From Lentibacillus daqui (GTDB lineage: Bacteria > Bacillota > Bacilli > Bacillales > Amphibacillaceae), in NCBI RefSeq assembly GCF_027186265.1, contig NZ_CP114176.1, positions 1,302,001-1,366,000 of the forward strand: a stretch of DNA of 64,000 bases, read 5' to 3'. The notes beneath the pieces are model-generated. The model did no database searches and was not told the DNA's origin. It was given only the letters and a program-made list of their open reading frames with translations. Positions 1 through 8,351 of the stretch are shown here, one piece after another. Numbering within the stretch: the first letter of the stretch is position 1; every line of letters starts with the position of its first letter. Position numbers and translations under genes: made by a program.

Positions 1-641
1 TGATGCTTGTTGACGGGGCACAGGGAGCACCCCATATGCAAGTAGATGTTCAAGATCTGGATTGTGATTTTTACGCATTTTCCGGACATAAAATGTGTGG
101 TCCTACAGGCATTGGGGTATTATATGGAAAACGTGAGCTTCTGGAAGATATGGAACCGGTAGAATTTGGCGGCGAAATGATTGACTTTGTTAATTTGTAC
201 GATTCTACCTGGAAGGAGCTTCCATGGAAGTTTGAAGGTGGTACACCAATCATTGCCGGGGCAATAGGACTTGGTGCTGCGATTGACTTTTTGCATGAAG
301 TTGGCATGGAAAACATTACAGCGCACGAACATGAACTGGCAGCCTATGCTCAATCTAAACTTCGTGCTATAGATAGAATTACGGTTTATGGTCCACAAGA
401 ACGTGCAGCGTTGGTTACGTTTAATTTGGATGATGTGCATCCGCATGATGTATCCACTGTACTTGATGCGGAAGGGATTGCAGTTCGTGCCGGCCATCAT
501 TGTGCCCAGCCGTTGATGAAATGGTTAAACGTAACGGCTACTGCAAGGGCAAGCTTTTATTTGTATAATACGATGGAAGATATTGATCGGCTTGTAGAGG
601 GACTCTTGAAAACAAAGGAGTATTTTGGTGATGTCTTTTAA
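1..641 (+). CDS. sufS: Cysteine desulfurase SufS, C-terminal part (5' end outside window)
   Basis: PLP-dependent desulfurase that takes sulfur from cysteine and passes it to SufU for Fe-S cluster assembly. About 213 C-terminal residues are present. The reading frame is open at base 1, so the first visible ATG (base 3) is internal. Visible are the PLP-binding lysine in SGHK (about residue 30 of the fragment) and the catalytic cysteine in the RAGHHCAQP motif, typical of type II (SufS) desulfurases. The 3' end overlaps the start of sufU by 11 bases, and sufB follows, as in the Bacillus sufCDSUB operon. Identity is very secure; only the start is missing. Confidence 0.96.
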   Translation, partial: MLVDGAQGAPHMQVDVQDLDCDFYAFSGHKMCGPTGIGVLYGKRELLEDMEPVEFGGEMIDFVNLYDSTWKELPWKFEGGTPIIAGAIGLGAAIDFLHEVGMENITAHEHELAAYAQSKLRAIDRITVYGPQERAALVTFNLDDVHPHDVSTVLDAEGIAVRAGHHCAQPLMKWLNVTATARASFYLYNTMEDIDRLVEGLLKTKEYFGDVF

Positions 642-1065
642 CCTCGATACACTATACCGAAAAGTAATCATGGACCATTATAAAAATCCACGCAACAAGG
701 GTACAGTAGAAGGCGATGCGCTGACTGTCGATATGAATAACCCGACATGTGGAGATCGCATTCAGCTGCAATTACAAGTAGAAGACGGTATTGTCAAGAA
801 TGCTAAATTTAATGGAGAAGGTTGTTCCATTAGTATGGCATCGGCGTCCATGATGACACAGGCAATCAAAGGGAAACATATTAATGATGCATTAAAAATG
901 TCAAAAACATTTTCCAACATGATGCTTGGAGAAGATGTTGACATGGAAGAGGCAGATTTTGATGACATTGCAGCATTGCAGGGTGTTTCCCAATTTCCTG
1001 CAAGAATTAAATGCGCAACCCTTGCATGGAAAGCGATGGAAAAAGGGGTCCACGAAGATAAATAG
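631..1065 (+). CDS. sufU: SufU, zinc-dependent sulfurtransferase of the SUF system
   Basis: Accepts persulfide sulfur from SufS and hands it to the SufBCD scaffold. The protein begins MSFNLDTLY and contains the SufU zinc-ligand segments NPTCGD and GEGCSIS plus the late Cys in ARIKCATL, with the family's usual length (144 residues). I chose ATG 631 because AAAGGAG at 614-620 is well placed and it matches the known N-terminus; in-frame TTG 625 and GTG 628 are possible but less likely. It overlaps sufS by 11 bases, implying translational coupling. Confidence 0.96.
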   Translation: MSFNLDTLYRKVIMDHYKNPRNKGTVEGDALTVDMNNPTCGDRIQLQLQVEDGIVKNAKFNGEGCSISMASASMMTQAIKGKHINDALKMSKTFSNMMLGEDVDMEEADFDDIAALQGVSQFPARIKCATLAWKAMEKGVHEDK

Positions 1066-1144
1066 GCGCCGGTCATTTGCAAGCCTGGAGAAAATGAACT
1101 GGCCACAGGGTTAGGAAGGATCATACCTTAAAGGAGGTTTTTTC

Positions 1145-2542
1145 ATGGCTAAGAATATGCCAGAAATGGAAGAGTATAAATATGGATTTCATGATAAAGA
1201 TGTCTCTATTTTTCGTACGGAACGAGGTTTAACGCCAAAAGTAGTTGAAGAAATTTCGAGAATGAAAGAGGAACCACAATGGATGCTGGATTATCGCCTG
1301 AAAGCATTGGATCATTTTTATAAGCGGCCAATGCCACAATGGGGCGGTGACCTGTCTGAATTGGATTTTGATGAAATAGTTTATTACGTTAAACCATCTG
1401 AACGCCAGGGAAAAACATGGGATGAGGTTCCTGATGAAATCAAACAAACATTTGACAAGTTAGGAATTCCGGAAGCAGAACAAAAATATTTGGCAGGGGT
1501 TTCCGCCCAATATGAATCTGAAGTTGTTTATTCCAGCCTGAAAGAGGATCTGGAGGCAATGGGTATCATTTTTAAAGATACGGATACAGCACTTCAGGAA
1601 CATGAAGAATTATTCAAGGAATACTTCGGTAAAGCTATCCCGCCAACAGATAATAAATTTGCTGCCCTTAACTCAGCCGTCTGGTCTGGTGGATCATTCA
1701 TTTATGTACCAAAAGGTGTAAAAACAACGACACCATTGCAAGCATATTTCCGTATCAACTCGGAGAATATGGGACAATTTGAACGGACGCTGATCATTGT
1801 TGATGAAGGTGCTTCTGTCCATTATGTAGAAGGTTGTACGGCGCCAGTCTATACGACGAATTCATTGCATAGCGCGGTTGTGGAGATCTTTGTTAAAAAA
1901 GACGCATACTGCCGCTATACAACGATCCAAAACTGGGCAAACAATGTTTATAATCTGGTAACGAAACGTGCGACATGTGAGGCTAACGCGACAATGGAGT
2001 GGATCGATGGAAACTTAGGTTCAAAATTGACCATGAAATATCCAGCTGTTCTATTGAAAGGTGAAGGTGCACGCGGTAATACCCTATCGATTGCAATTGC
2101 CGGACGCGGTCAATGTCAAGATGCTGGTGCAAAAATGCATCACCTGGCACCAAACACTTCGTCAACGATCGTATCCAAATCGATTTCCAAACACGGCGGA
2201 AAAGTAAACTACCGCGGACTTGTTCACTTTGGACGTAAAGCAGAAAATGCCCGTGCCAATGTTGAATGTGATACGTTAATCATGGATAATGAGTCAACTT
2301 CGGATACCATTCCATATAATGAAGTTTATAACAATAACATTTCTTTGGAACACGAAGCAAAGGTATCTAAAGTCTCAGAAGAACAATTATTTTATCTAAT
2401 GAGTCGGGGATTAACAGAAGAAGAAGCGACAGAAATGATTGTAATGGGCTTTATTGAGCCGTTTACTAAAGAGCTTCCAATGGAATATGCCGTTGAAATG
2501 AACCGGCTGATCAAGATGGAAATGGAAGGTTCGGTAGGTTAA
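1145..2542 (+). CDS. sufB: Fe-S cluster assembly scaffold protein SufB
   Basis: Core subunit of the SufBCD scaffold on which Fe-S clusters are built. It has 465 residues, the usual length. The central beta-helix region and conserved blocks such as SAVWSGGSFIYVPKGV and the C-terminal MSRGLTEEEATEMIVMGF are recognisable. ATG 1145 follows a strong AAAGGAGG site. It is the last gene of the suf operon here: a terminator follows directly. The 79 bases between sufU and sufB hold no gene. Confidence 0.97.
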   Translation: MAKNMPEMEEYKYGFHDKDVSIFRTERGLTPKVVEEISRMKEEPQWMLDYRLKALDHFYKRPMPQWGGDLSELDFDEIVYYVKPSERQGKTWDEVPDEIKQTFDKLGIPEAEQKYLAGVSAQYESEVVYSSLKEDLEAMGIIFKDTDTALQEHEELFKEYFGKAIPPTDNKFAALNSAVWSGGSFIYVPKGVKTTTPLQAYFRINSENMGQFERTLIIVDEGASVHYVEGCTAPVYTTNSLHSAVVEIFVKKDAYCRYTTIQNWANNVYNLVTKRATCEANATMEWIDGNLGSKLTMKYPAVLLKGEGARGNTLSIAIAGRGQCQDAGAKMHHLAPNTSSTIVSKSISKHGGKVNYRGLVHFGRKAENARANVECDTLIMDNESTSDTIPYNEVYNNNISLEHEAKVSKVSEEQLFYLMSRGLTEEEATEMIVMGFIEPFTKELPMEYAVEMNRLIKMEMEGSVG

Positions 2543-2557
2543 GTTTGAACCCACCAA

Positions 2558-2590
2558 AGAGCTCGCAATTTGCGGGCTCTTTTTATTTTT
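2558..2590 (+). terminator. Rho-independent terminator of the suf operon
   Basis: A 10-bp stem (AGAGCTCGCA with TGCGGGCTCT, one G-U pair, 3-base loop) is followed by TTTTATTTTT, 15 bases after the sufB stop. Confidence 0.9.
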
Positions 2591-2689
2591 GTTCAACTAG
2601 CCTATATCAATAGAATTCATTACTAATGCGTGCTAGTATGGTGATAGACATATCAAGTAACGACAACGTGAGATAGTAGGGATTCGTAA

Positions 2690-3499
2690 TTGGTTTACAT
2701 CATTTGTTTATTCATTGGCATTGTAACAGCTTTTGTAGGAAGTTTAATCGGACTTGGCGGCGGGGTCATTTTAATTCCAAGTTTGTTGTTTTTGTTCCAT
2801 TATACCGATATGTTCGCTTGGGCAACCCCTCAAACGATTGTGGGAGTCTCCTTAATGGTGATGGTTGTTACGGCATTATCTTCGTCTATATCCTATTTCC
2901 GAAAGGGTCGTATCGATTATAAAACGGGCCTTTTATTTCTGGTGGGAAGTATTCCGGCTGGTATTTTTGGTGCCTGGTTAAATCAGTACATTGATGCGGA
3001 TAAATTCTCACTCTATTTTGGTATTTTGATGCTGGTCATATCTACTTTATTTTTAATCAAGCATGATAAGAAACATACGGATGATCAGGAACATTATAAC
3101 CGTTCCTTTCAGATTGGGAATAAAACATATTGCTATACCATTTCGATTTGGAAAATAATCGTATTATCTGTTATTGTCGGTGTTTTATCCGGGCTGTTTG
3201 GTATTGGTGGGGGAGCGATTATTGTACCAGCAATGATTTTGTTGTTTGGTATCCCCGCACATATAGCTTCAGCAACTTCCATGTTTATTATCTTTTTTAT
3301 CAGCGTGATTACAGTCAGTTCACATATTTATTTGGGCCATATTAACTGGCAGTATGTGTTTTTCTTTATTCCTGGTGCATGGATTGGCGGGACGATCGGA
3401 GCCAAAACCAATCAATTCTTAAATGGAAAAACATTGGAATGGATATTACGGATTTTACTTGTTATCATTGGGATTCGATTAATAATAGAAGGTGTTTAA
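2690..3499 (+). CDS. yunE: TauE/SafE-family membrane permease (YunE-like)
   Basis: Polytopic membrane protein of the TauE/SafE (DUF81) family, which includes proposed exporters or importers of sulfur-containing organic anions. It has 269 residues with about eight hydrophobic segments and two repeated glycine-rich motifs, IGLGGGVILIP near residue 20 and FGIGGGAIIVPA near residue 170, marking the two halves of the fold. TTG 2690 is the likely start, preceded by AGTAGGG. It lies 3 bases before yunD, so the two are probably co-transcribed, as in B. subtilis. Substrate unknown. Confidence 0.85.
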   Translation: MVYIICLFIGIVTAFVGSLIGLGGGVILIPSLLFLFHYTDMFAWATPQTIVGVSLMVMVVTALSSSISYFRKGRIDYKTGLLFLVGSIPAGIFGAWLNQYIDADKFSLYFGILMLVISTLFLIKHDKKHTDDQEHYNRSFQIGNKTYCYTISIWKIIVLSVIVGVLSGLFGIGGGAIIVPAMILLFGIPAHIASATSMFIIFFISVITVSSHIYLGHINWQYVFFFIPGAWIGGTIGAKTNQFLNGKTLEWILRILLVIIGIRLIIEGV

Positions 3500-3502
3500 A
3501 CT

Positions 3503-4903
3503 ATGCAGGAGAAAATATATTTTTATTATACGAATGATTTGCATAGCAACTTTTCCCAATGGCCGAAAGTAGTGCAATATTTAAATGATGCACGGGCAAG
3601 TACATCGCTTGAGCGGGCATCCAGCTGGGTAATGGATATTGGTGATCATATAGACCGTGCGCACCCAATTGCTGAAGCCTTTATGGGAAAAGCGAATGTG
3701 GACCTGATGAACGATGCCGGCTATGATTTAGTAACGCTTGGGAATAATGAAGGTATCACGCTTAATCACCAGGATTTATACCATCTTTACGACCAAGCAA
3801 ATTTTCAGGTTGTTTGTGCCAACCTTCATGATATGGCAGAACCAGCTCCAGCATGGCTCCATTCACATGTGTATGTCCAGTCATTAACTGGCATACGGAT
3901 TGCTGTTATTGGTCTTACAGCACCTTTTAATGATTATTATGAGCTGCTGGACTGGCATGTTTCGGATCCGTTTGCAGTGTTGGAACGAGAAATCAAGATG
4001 GTTGAACAGTCGTCAGATATAATTGTGTTATTATCTCATCTAGGACTCAGTGAAGACCAGACGATAGCCCGACGTTTTCCCGAAATTGATGTGATTATCG
4101 GTGGACATACGCATCATTTACTACGTACAGGCGAGATCGTTAATAATACAATACTGACAGCGGCAGGGAAGCATTGTCACTTTATTGGTGAAGTTATTTT
4201 GACATGGGATCATCACCGCAAACAACTCGTACATAAAGAGGCATATGCAACTGACATTAGTCATTTAACCAAGGACATGCGGACAGAGAGAAAAATACAA
4301 AAACTTACCGATCAAGCGGATGATTTACTAGGCAAGACAGTTGTGCACCTGGATCAATCAATTGAGGTGAAGTGGTTCGAGGATACAAAAATTATGGAAA
4401 AACTAACAGCAAACATGAAACATTGGACAAGGGCTGATTGTGCGATGCTGAATTCTGGCCTGCTACTTGACCGATTGCCTGCTGGAGATGTCACGTACCA
4501 GGATGTGCATCGAATCTGTCCACATCCAATTAATCCATGTGTCGTGGAATTAAATGGCGACGAATTGCTTGAGGTTGTCCGCGCATCGTTTACCAGAGAT
4601 TTAATGGAGCTGCAACTAAAAGGTTTTGGTTTTCGCGGTAAGCTGATTGGGCGCATGATATTTTCCGGAATTACCGTTCGCACAAAAGCTTACACCGATG
4701 GACATGAATCAGTCAGAGAAGTGTTGTTTCAAGATAATCCTATCAATCCAGATCGTACTTACACGGTTGCAGTTGCCGATACATTTACATTCGGTCGATT
4801 GCTTCCGGAAGTGGCCAGATCAAAAACAAAAAAATATTTTTTACCAGAATTTCTGCGTGATCTACTCGCTTATACTTTAAAAAAAGACTTTGCTGAACGG
4901 TAA
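3503..4903 (+). CDS. yunD: YunD-type 5'-nucleotidase/metallophosphoesterase
   Basis: Two-domain nucleotidase-like protein: an N-terminal calcineurin-type metallophosphoesterase domain (YTNDLHSN near residue 8, GDHID near 48, GNNEG near 81, LLSHLG, GGHTHH near 205) and a C-terminal 5'-nucleotidase substrate domain. These are the family's metal-binding motifs; the usual GNHE is GNNE here. It has 466 residues and no signal peptide, so it is cytoplasmic. It follows yunE with a 3-base gap. The exact nucleotide or phosphodiester substrate is not evident. Confidence 0.88.
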   Translation: MQEKIYFYYTNDLHSNFSQWPKVVQYLNDARASTSLERASSWVMDIGDHIDRAHPIAEAFMGKANVDLMNDAGYDLVTLGNNEGITLNHQDLYHLYDQANFQVVCANLHDMAEPAPAWLHSHVYVQSLTGIRIAVIGLTAPFNDYYELLDWHVSDPFAVLEREIKMVEQSSDIIVLLSHLGLSEDQTIARRFPEIDVIIGGHTHHLLRTGEIVNNTILTAAGKHCHFIGEVILTWDHHRKQLVHKEAYATDISHLTKDMRTERKIQKLTDQADDLLGKTVVHLDQSIEVKWFEDTKIMEKLTANMKHWTRADCAMLNSGLLLDRLPAGDVTYQDVHRICPHPINPCVVELNGDELLEVVRASFTRDLMELQLKGFGFRGKLIGRMIFSGITVRTKAYTDGHESVREVLFQDNPINPDRTYTVAVADTFTFGRLLPEVARSKTKKYFLPEFLRDLLAYTLKKDFAER

Positions 4904-4998
4904 TATGAGATTTAACCGCTTCTGGTCACAACCAAGTGTCATTGCCCAAGCCCCTTGAATACATATGTTAGTGTAAATAAGAGGGGGGAAACGGTAAC

Positions 4999-5301
4999 AT
5001 GATAACAGTAAATCCATTGGAAGTAGAGGGCTTGTTCTTTACCGCTATCGAAGTAGAGTTGCCAAAAACGAATTTATTAATTATTACAAATGAAATAGGT
5101 TATATCATGTGTGGTGCTTTGGATGTAGATGTATTGAATGAGATGTTGGCAGACCGTCATGTTATTGCCGGGCGCGCTGTTGGGGTGAAAACAATTGACG
5201 ATTTACTAAATGCACCACTTGAAAAGATAACGGATGCAGCTAAACAGTATGACTGGGAGCCGGGTATGATCGGTCGTGATGCTTTGATCAAGATATCATG
5301 A
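4999..5301 (+). CDS. yunC: DUF1805 family protein YunC
   Basis: Small conserved cytoplasmic protein (100 residues) of the DUF1805/YunC family, always near yunD and yunE in Bacillus. The sequence contains CGALDVDVLNE and GRAVGVKTIDDLL. No catalytic motif is obvious and no function is established. The start at ATG 4999 follows AGAGGGGG. The 95-base gap after yunD holds no gene. Confidence 0.85.
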   Translation: MITVNPLEVEGLFFTAIEVELPKTNLLIITNEIGYIMCGALDVDVLNEMLADRHVIAGRAVGVKTIDDLLNAPLEKITDAAKQYDWEPGMIGRDALIKIS

Positions 5302-5421
5302 TGACGGGTAGTGGTTTTACAAATGGCGGTGGTTAAAGATATCAGACTGGCGTAGATGCCTGGACCGGATATTGTAGAATTGTAGAATGCTTGAATAATT
5401 AATCCGGAAATAGCATTCTAA

Positions 5422-5457
5422 CCCCTCTGAAACAAGCATAAAATTGTTTCAGAGGGG
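5422..5457 (+). promoter_or_regulatory. Perfect 14-bp hairpin covering the yunB ribosome binding site
   Basis: Arms 5422-5435 and 5444-5457 pair perfectly around an 8-base loop. The 3' arm contains the AGAGGGG Shine-Dalgarno of yunB (ATG 5463). There is no T tract after it, so it is not a standard terminator. A transcript read through from yunC would have its yunB ribosome binding site sequestered; one starting inside or after the 5' arm would not. The regulatory role is inferred. Confidence 0.7.
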
Positions 5458-5462
5458 GGTTG

Positions 5463-6245
5463 ATGTTGCGACGACGGCCAGTTTTCAAGAAAAGAAGATC
5501 ACCACTTCCAGCGAAAAATATTTTGGTAATTACCATGATCTTATTCGTGGCTATGATTGGACTAACCCTTATTATTGTGGATGCAGGGATTAAACCGACA
5601 TTAAGGGATATAGCTGAAGTGAAAACAACAGAGTTTGCGACCCGTGGGATTAATGCTGCTGTGAAATTCGCAGAGGATTATGATTTTGAAAATGTTACGG
5701 AGTTTACCAGGGATAATGAGGGCAACATTACATCCTGGAAATTCAGACCTGATGCGATCAATGAAATAAACCGATATGCAACCGATAGAGCAGAAGAGTT
5801 TTTTTTACGAATGAATAGTGGGGAAATTCCGGAGGATGAACAATCGGACCTTGATTTGGATTATGGGGATACTGCAGAAGAGAAGAGTACCGAGGATCCG
5901 ACACTGATCAATATCCCGCTTGGGGAAGTAACTGGTAATACTGTACTTTCTAATCTTGGCCCCCAAATACCTGTAAACCTGGAGCTGGTTGGAAATGTGA
6001 AAACGGATGTAAAACATGAAGTAGAAAAATTCGGGATTAATAGTGCGCTAGTGAAGGTTTATATTCATGCCGAGGCTGAAGTGCAAATTGTTATACCGTT
6101 TTCCACCAGTGTCAAAGAAGTAAGCACTGATGTTTATGTGACTTCCGGTATTGTGATGGGGAAAGTTCCGGAATATTACGGCGGTGGGGGAAACAACAAT
6201 CCGCCAATTTCGATACCAAAAAATGAGTTGCAAAAAGATAAGTAG
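5463..6245 (+). CDS. yunB: Sporulation protein YunB
   Basis: Membrane-anchored sporulation protein, sigma-E dependent in B. subtilis and needed for normal spore formation. A basic N-terminus (LRRRPVFKKRR) is followed by one transmembrane segment near residues 18-40 and a large extracytoplasmic domain; repeated INAAV/INSALVKV elements are typical. ATG 5463 is the best start, with TTG 5460 and TTG 5466 also possible because the G-rich ribosome binding site is very close. It ends in a glycine/asparagine-rich tail. The ribosome binding site lies in a long hairpin. Confidence 0.88.
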   Translation: MLRRRPVFKKRRSPLPAKNILVITMILFVAMIGLTLIIVDAGIKPTLRDIAEVKTTEFATRGINAAVKFAEDYDFENVTEFTRDNEGNITSWKFRPDAINEINRYATDRAEEFFLRMNSGEIPEDEQSDLDLDYGDTAEEKSTEDPTLINIPLGEVTGNTVLSNLGPQIPVNLELVGNVKTDVKHEVEKFGINSALVKVYIHAEAEVQIVIPFSTSVKEVSTDVYVTSGIVMGKVPEYYGGGGNNNPPISIPKNELQKDK

Positions 6246-6286
6246 ACTAGTATAGTATTAATATAAATAAATAATCAACCTTATCA

Positions 6287-6465
6287 GATCGGTGAGGTAG
6301 AGGCGCAAGCAGGATGAGTATCCAATTGGAGAATGACAACGATGATGATTGGAAAAAGGGCTGGTTGCCGAAGCATCATAAAGATCATATTTATCGATGC
6401 TGGTGTATCTTTGAACAAGGGGTATACTGTCATGCATATCACAAATGTATGGAGAACTACTGATC
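6287..6465 (+). ncRNA. Lysine riboswitch (L-box) aptamer
   Basis: The conserved L-box core is readable: GAGGTAGAGGCGC at the 5' side, GAGTAT, AAAGGGCTGGTTGCCGAAGC, GATGCTGG, GTATACTGTCA and GGAGAACTACTGATC at the 3' side. The P1 stem pairs GATCGGT with ACTGATC. It lies in the leader of the NhaC-type transporter gene and is followed by a terminator at 6491-6525, the expected expression platform: lysine binding should reduce transporter expression. Confidence 0.92.
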
Positions 6466-6490
6466 GAAATGGAGGATAACGTATACTAAA

Positions 6491-6525
6491 AACAATGGTA
6501 GGTTATTTTCTATCGTTGTTTTTTT
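6491..6525 (+). terminator. Terminator of the lysine riboswitch
   Basis: Stem AACAATGGTAG with CTATCGTTGTT (11 bp including two G-U pairs), 8-base loop, then TTTTT, located 26 bases after the aptamer and 59 bases before the transporter start. Confidence 0.88.
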
Positions 6526-6583
6526 ATGTCTTTAAAATTTCCAGGTTCTCCGGTCGTTTGATGAAGAAATGGAGGTTTACCAT

Positions 6584-8134
6584 ATGGAGGGAACAATTTA
6601 TTCATTAATCCCCCCGGTACTTATGTTAATACTTGTCTTGCTCACAAGAAAGGTATTGCTGTCGTTGGGGGCAGGGATTATTGTAGGAGCATTATTCATT
6701 CATCAATTCAATATTTTAGAATTCTTAAAGGAAATATGGAGGTCGTTCGCTAGCATATTTGTAGACGATGGGAGCTTTGACGGCGGCAACCTGTTGTTGG
6801 TAGGATTTTTACTAATGCTGGGAATTATGACTGCATTTATAACAGCATCCGGTGGAAGTCATGCTTTTGGTGATTGGATGATCAAACGTGTCAAAACAAG
6901 GGTCGGGGCACAGGTGATGACTGCAATTTTAGGTATTATTATTTTTATTGATGACTATTTTAATGCACTTGCTGTTGGTCAAGTGGCCAGACCATTGACG
7001 GACAGGCATCGAGTCTCGCGTGCAAAACTATCGTATTATATTGATTCCACCTCCGCGCCTGTGGCTGTTCTTTCGCCAATATCCAGTTGGGGAGCGTATA
7101 TTATCGGGTTGCTCGGAAGTTTGTTTGCTGCAAATCAAATAACAAATATACAGCCATTTGAAGCTTTTATCAAAATGATTCCGTATAATTTTTATGCTAT
7201 TGCAGCAGTTATTCTTGTTTTCCTCGTAGCATTTATGAAATTCGACATGGGACCAATGCGAAAACATGAAAACCGGGCTGTTCAGACAGGGGAAGTAGTT
7301 GATCCGAATAAAAAAGTACCAGGTGATTTAAGCGAGACTTTCACACCGCATCAGAACGGCCGTGTTTATCACTTAATCGTACCAATTGTTGTTTTAGTTG
7401 TGGCAACTGTTGCGATGATGTTTATTACGGGCATAAAGGAAAGCGGTGAAGTTGGATTTTTGCAGGTTTTCGCCAATACAAATGTTAATGTTTCACTGTT
7501 CATTGGGGGATTGTTAGCCGTAATTAGCTCACTGATTTTTCATCTCCGGTCCAGTCACCCAAGGGCCTCTTTAACAATGATTGTTATCGAAGGTGTTAAG
7601 GCTATGCTTCCAGCCATTTATATATTAGTTTTGGCATGGATGATTGGTTCCATCATCGGCACATTGGAAACCGGGAGTTATTTGGCAACACTTGTGGATA
7701 ATGCTTCGATAAGCACAACATTATTGCCATTTTTATTTTTCATTATTGCTGGTTTTATGGCATTGGCTACAGGTACTTCATGGGGTACATTTGCTATTAT
7801 GCTGCCGATTGCAGTGGACGTGACACTTGGTGCAGATATAAATATGTTATTGCCAACATTAGCAGCGGTGCTTTCCGGATCAGTGTTCGGGGATCATTGT
7901 TCACCGATTTCGGATACAACAATATTATCTTCAACTGGTGCCGGTGTGCAACATATTGATCACGTTTTAACCCAAATACCGTATGCAATGTTGGCTGCAC
8001 TGGTTTCATGTATTGGTTATTTGATTATTGGCTGGACGAACTATATGATCCTTGCTTTGGCGACGGCTATCATTATTTTGGTTGCCATTGGTTTTTTATT
8101 TCAATTTATCGAAAAAACAAAAGTGGAAAATTAA
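6584..8134 (+). CDS. lysW: NhaC-family transporter under lysine riboswitch, candidate lysine transporter LysW
   Basis: Polytopic membrane protein (516 residues, about 11-12 hydrophobic segments) of the Na+/H+ antiporter NhaC superfamily, with the family's IDDYFNALAVGQV and GSVFGDHCSPISDTT motifs. ATG 6584 is preferred over the in-frame ATG 6569 because GGAGG at 6571-6575 is correctly spaced. The lysine riboswitch directly upstream argues that it moves lysine, not just Na+/H+: comparative work on lysine regulons named such NhaC-like proteins LysW. Family is secure; lysine as substrate is inferred from the riboswitch. A terminator ends this single-gene unit. Confidence 0.85.
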   Translation: MEGTIYSLIPPVLMLILVLLTRKVLLSLGAGIIVGALFIHQFNILEFLKEIWRSFASIFVDDGSFDGGNLLLVGFLLMLGIMTAFITASGGSHAFGDWMIKRVKTRVGAQVMTAILGIIIFIDDYFNALAVGQVARPLTDRHRVSRAKLSYYIDSTSAPVAVLSPISSWGAYIIGLLGSLFAANQITNIQPFEAFIKMIPYNFYAIAAVILVFLVAFMKFDMGPMRKHENRAVQTGEVVDPNKKVPGDLSETFTPHQNGRVYHLIVPIVVLVVATVAMMFITGIKESGEVGFLQVFANTNVNVSLFIGGLLAVISSLIFHLRSSHPRASLTMIVIEGVKAMLPAIYILVLAWMIGSIIGTLETGSYLATLVDNASISTTLLPFLFFIIAGFMALATGTSWGTFAIMLPIAVDVTLGADINMLLPTLAAVLSGSVFGDHCSPISDTTILSSTGAGVQHIDHVLTQIPYAMLAALVSCIGYLIIGWTNYMILALATAIIILVAIGFLFQFIEKTKVEN

Positions 8135-8137
8135 CGC

Positions 8138-8173
8138 AACCCCCTTCTTGTCAGTGGATGAGAGGGGGTTTTT
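8138..8173 (+). terminator. Terminator after the lysW-like gene
   Basis: AACCCCCT (8138-8145) pairs with AGGGGGTT (8163-8170), followed by a short T run. It begins 4 bases after the stop codon. Confidence 0.8.
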
Positions 8174-8235
8174 AGATGGTAAAGTTTGCGTGATGCGGCT
8201 AGGCATATATTGGTTGGTCAATATGTTGAAACACT

Positions 8236-8264
8236 TTGACATAGTCTAAAAGTAACGGTATAAT
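8236..8264 (+). promoter_or_regulatory. Consensus sigma-A promoter of the NSS transporter gene
   Basis: Exact TTGACA at 8236-8241 and exact TATAAT at 8259-8264 with a 17-base spacer, 87 bases before the coding start. A perfect vegetative promoter suggests strong constitutive transcription. Confidence 0.88.
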
Positions 8265-8351
8265 ACAAGTATAAATATCAGAAAAGGGGAAAGATTTTAA
8301 TTTAATCTAATATAATTAAATAGAAGAACTTACTAATGAGGAGGTCAATCA

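Noticed and set aside
625..633. sufU start at TTG 625 or GTG 628
   Set aside because: ATG 631 has the better spacing from AAAGGAG and matches the SufU N-terminus.
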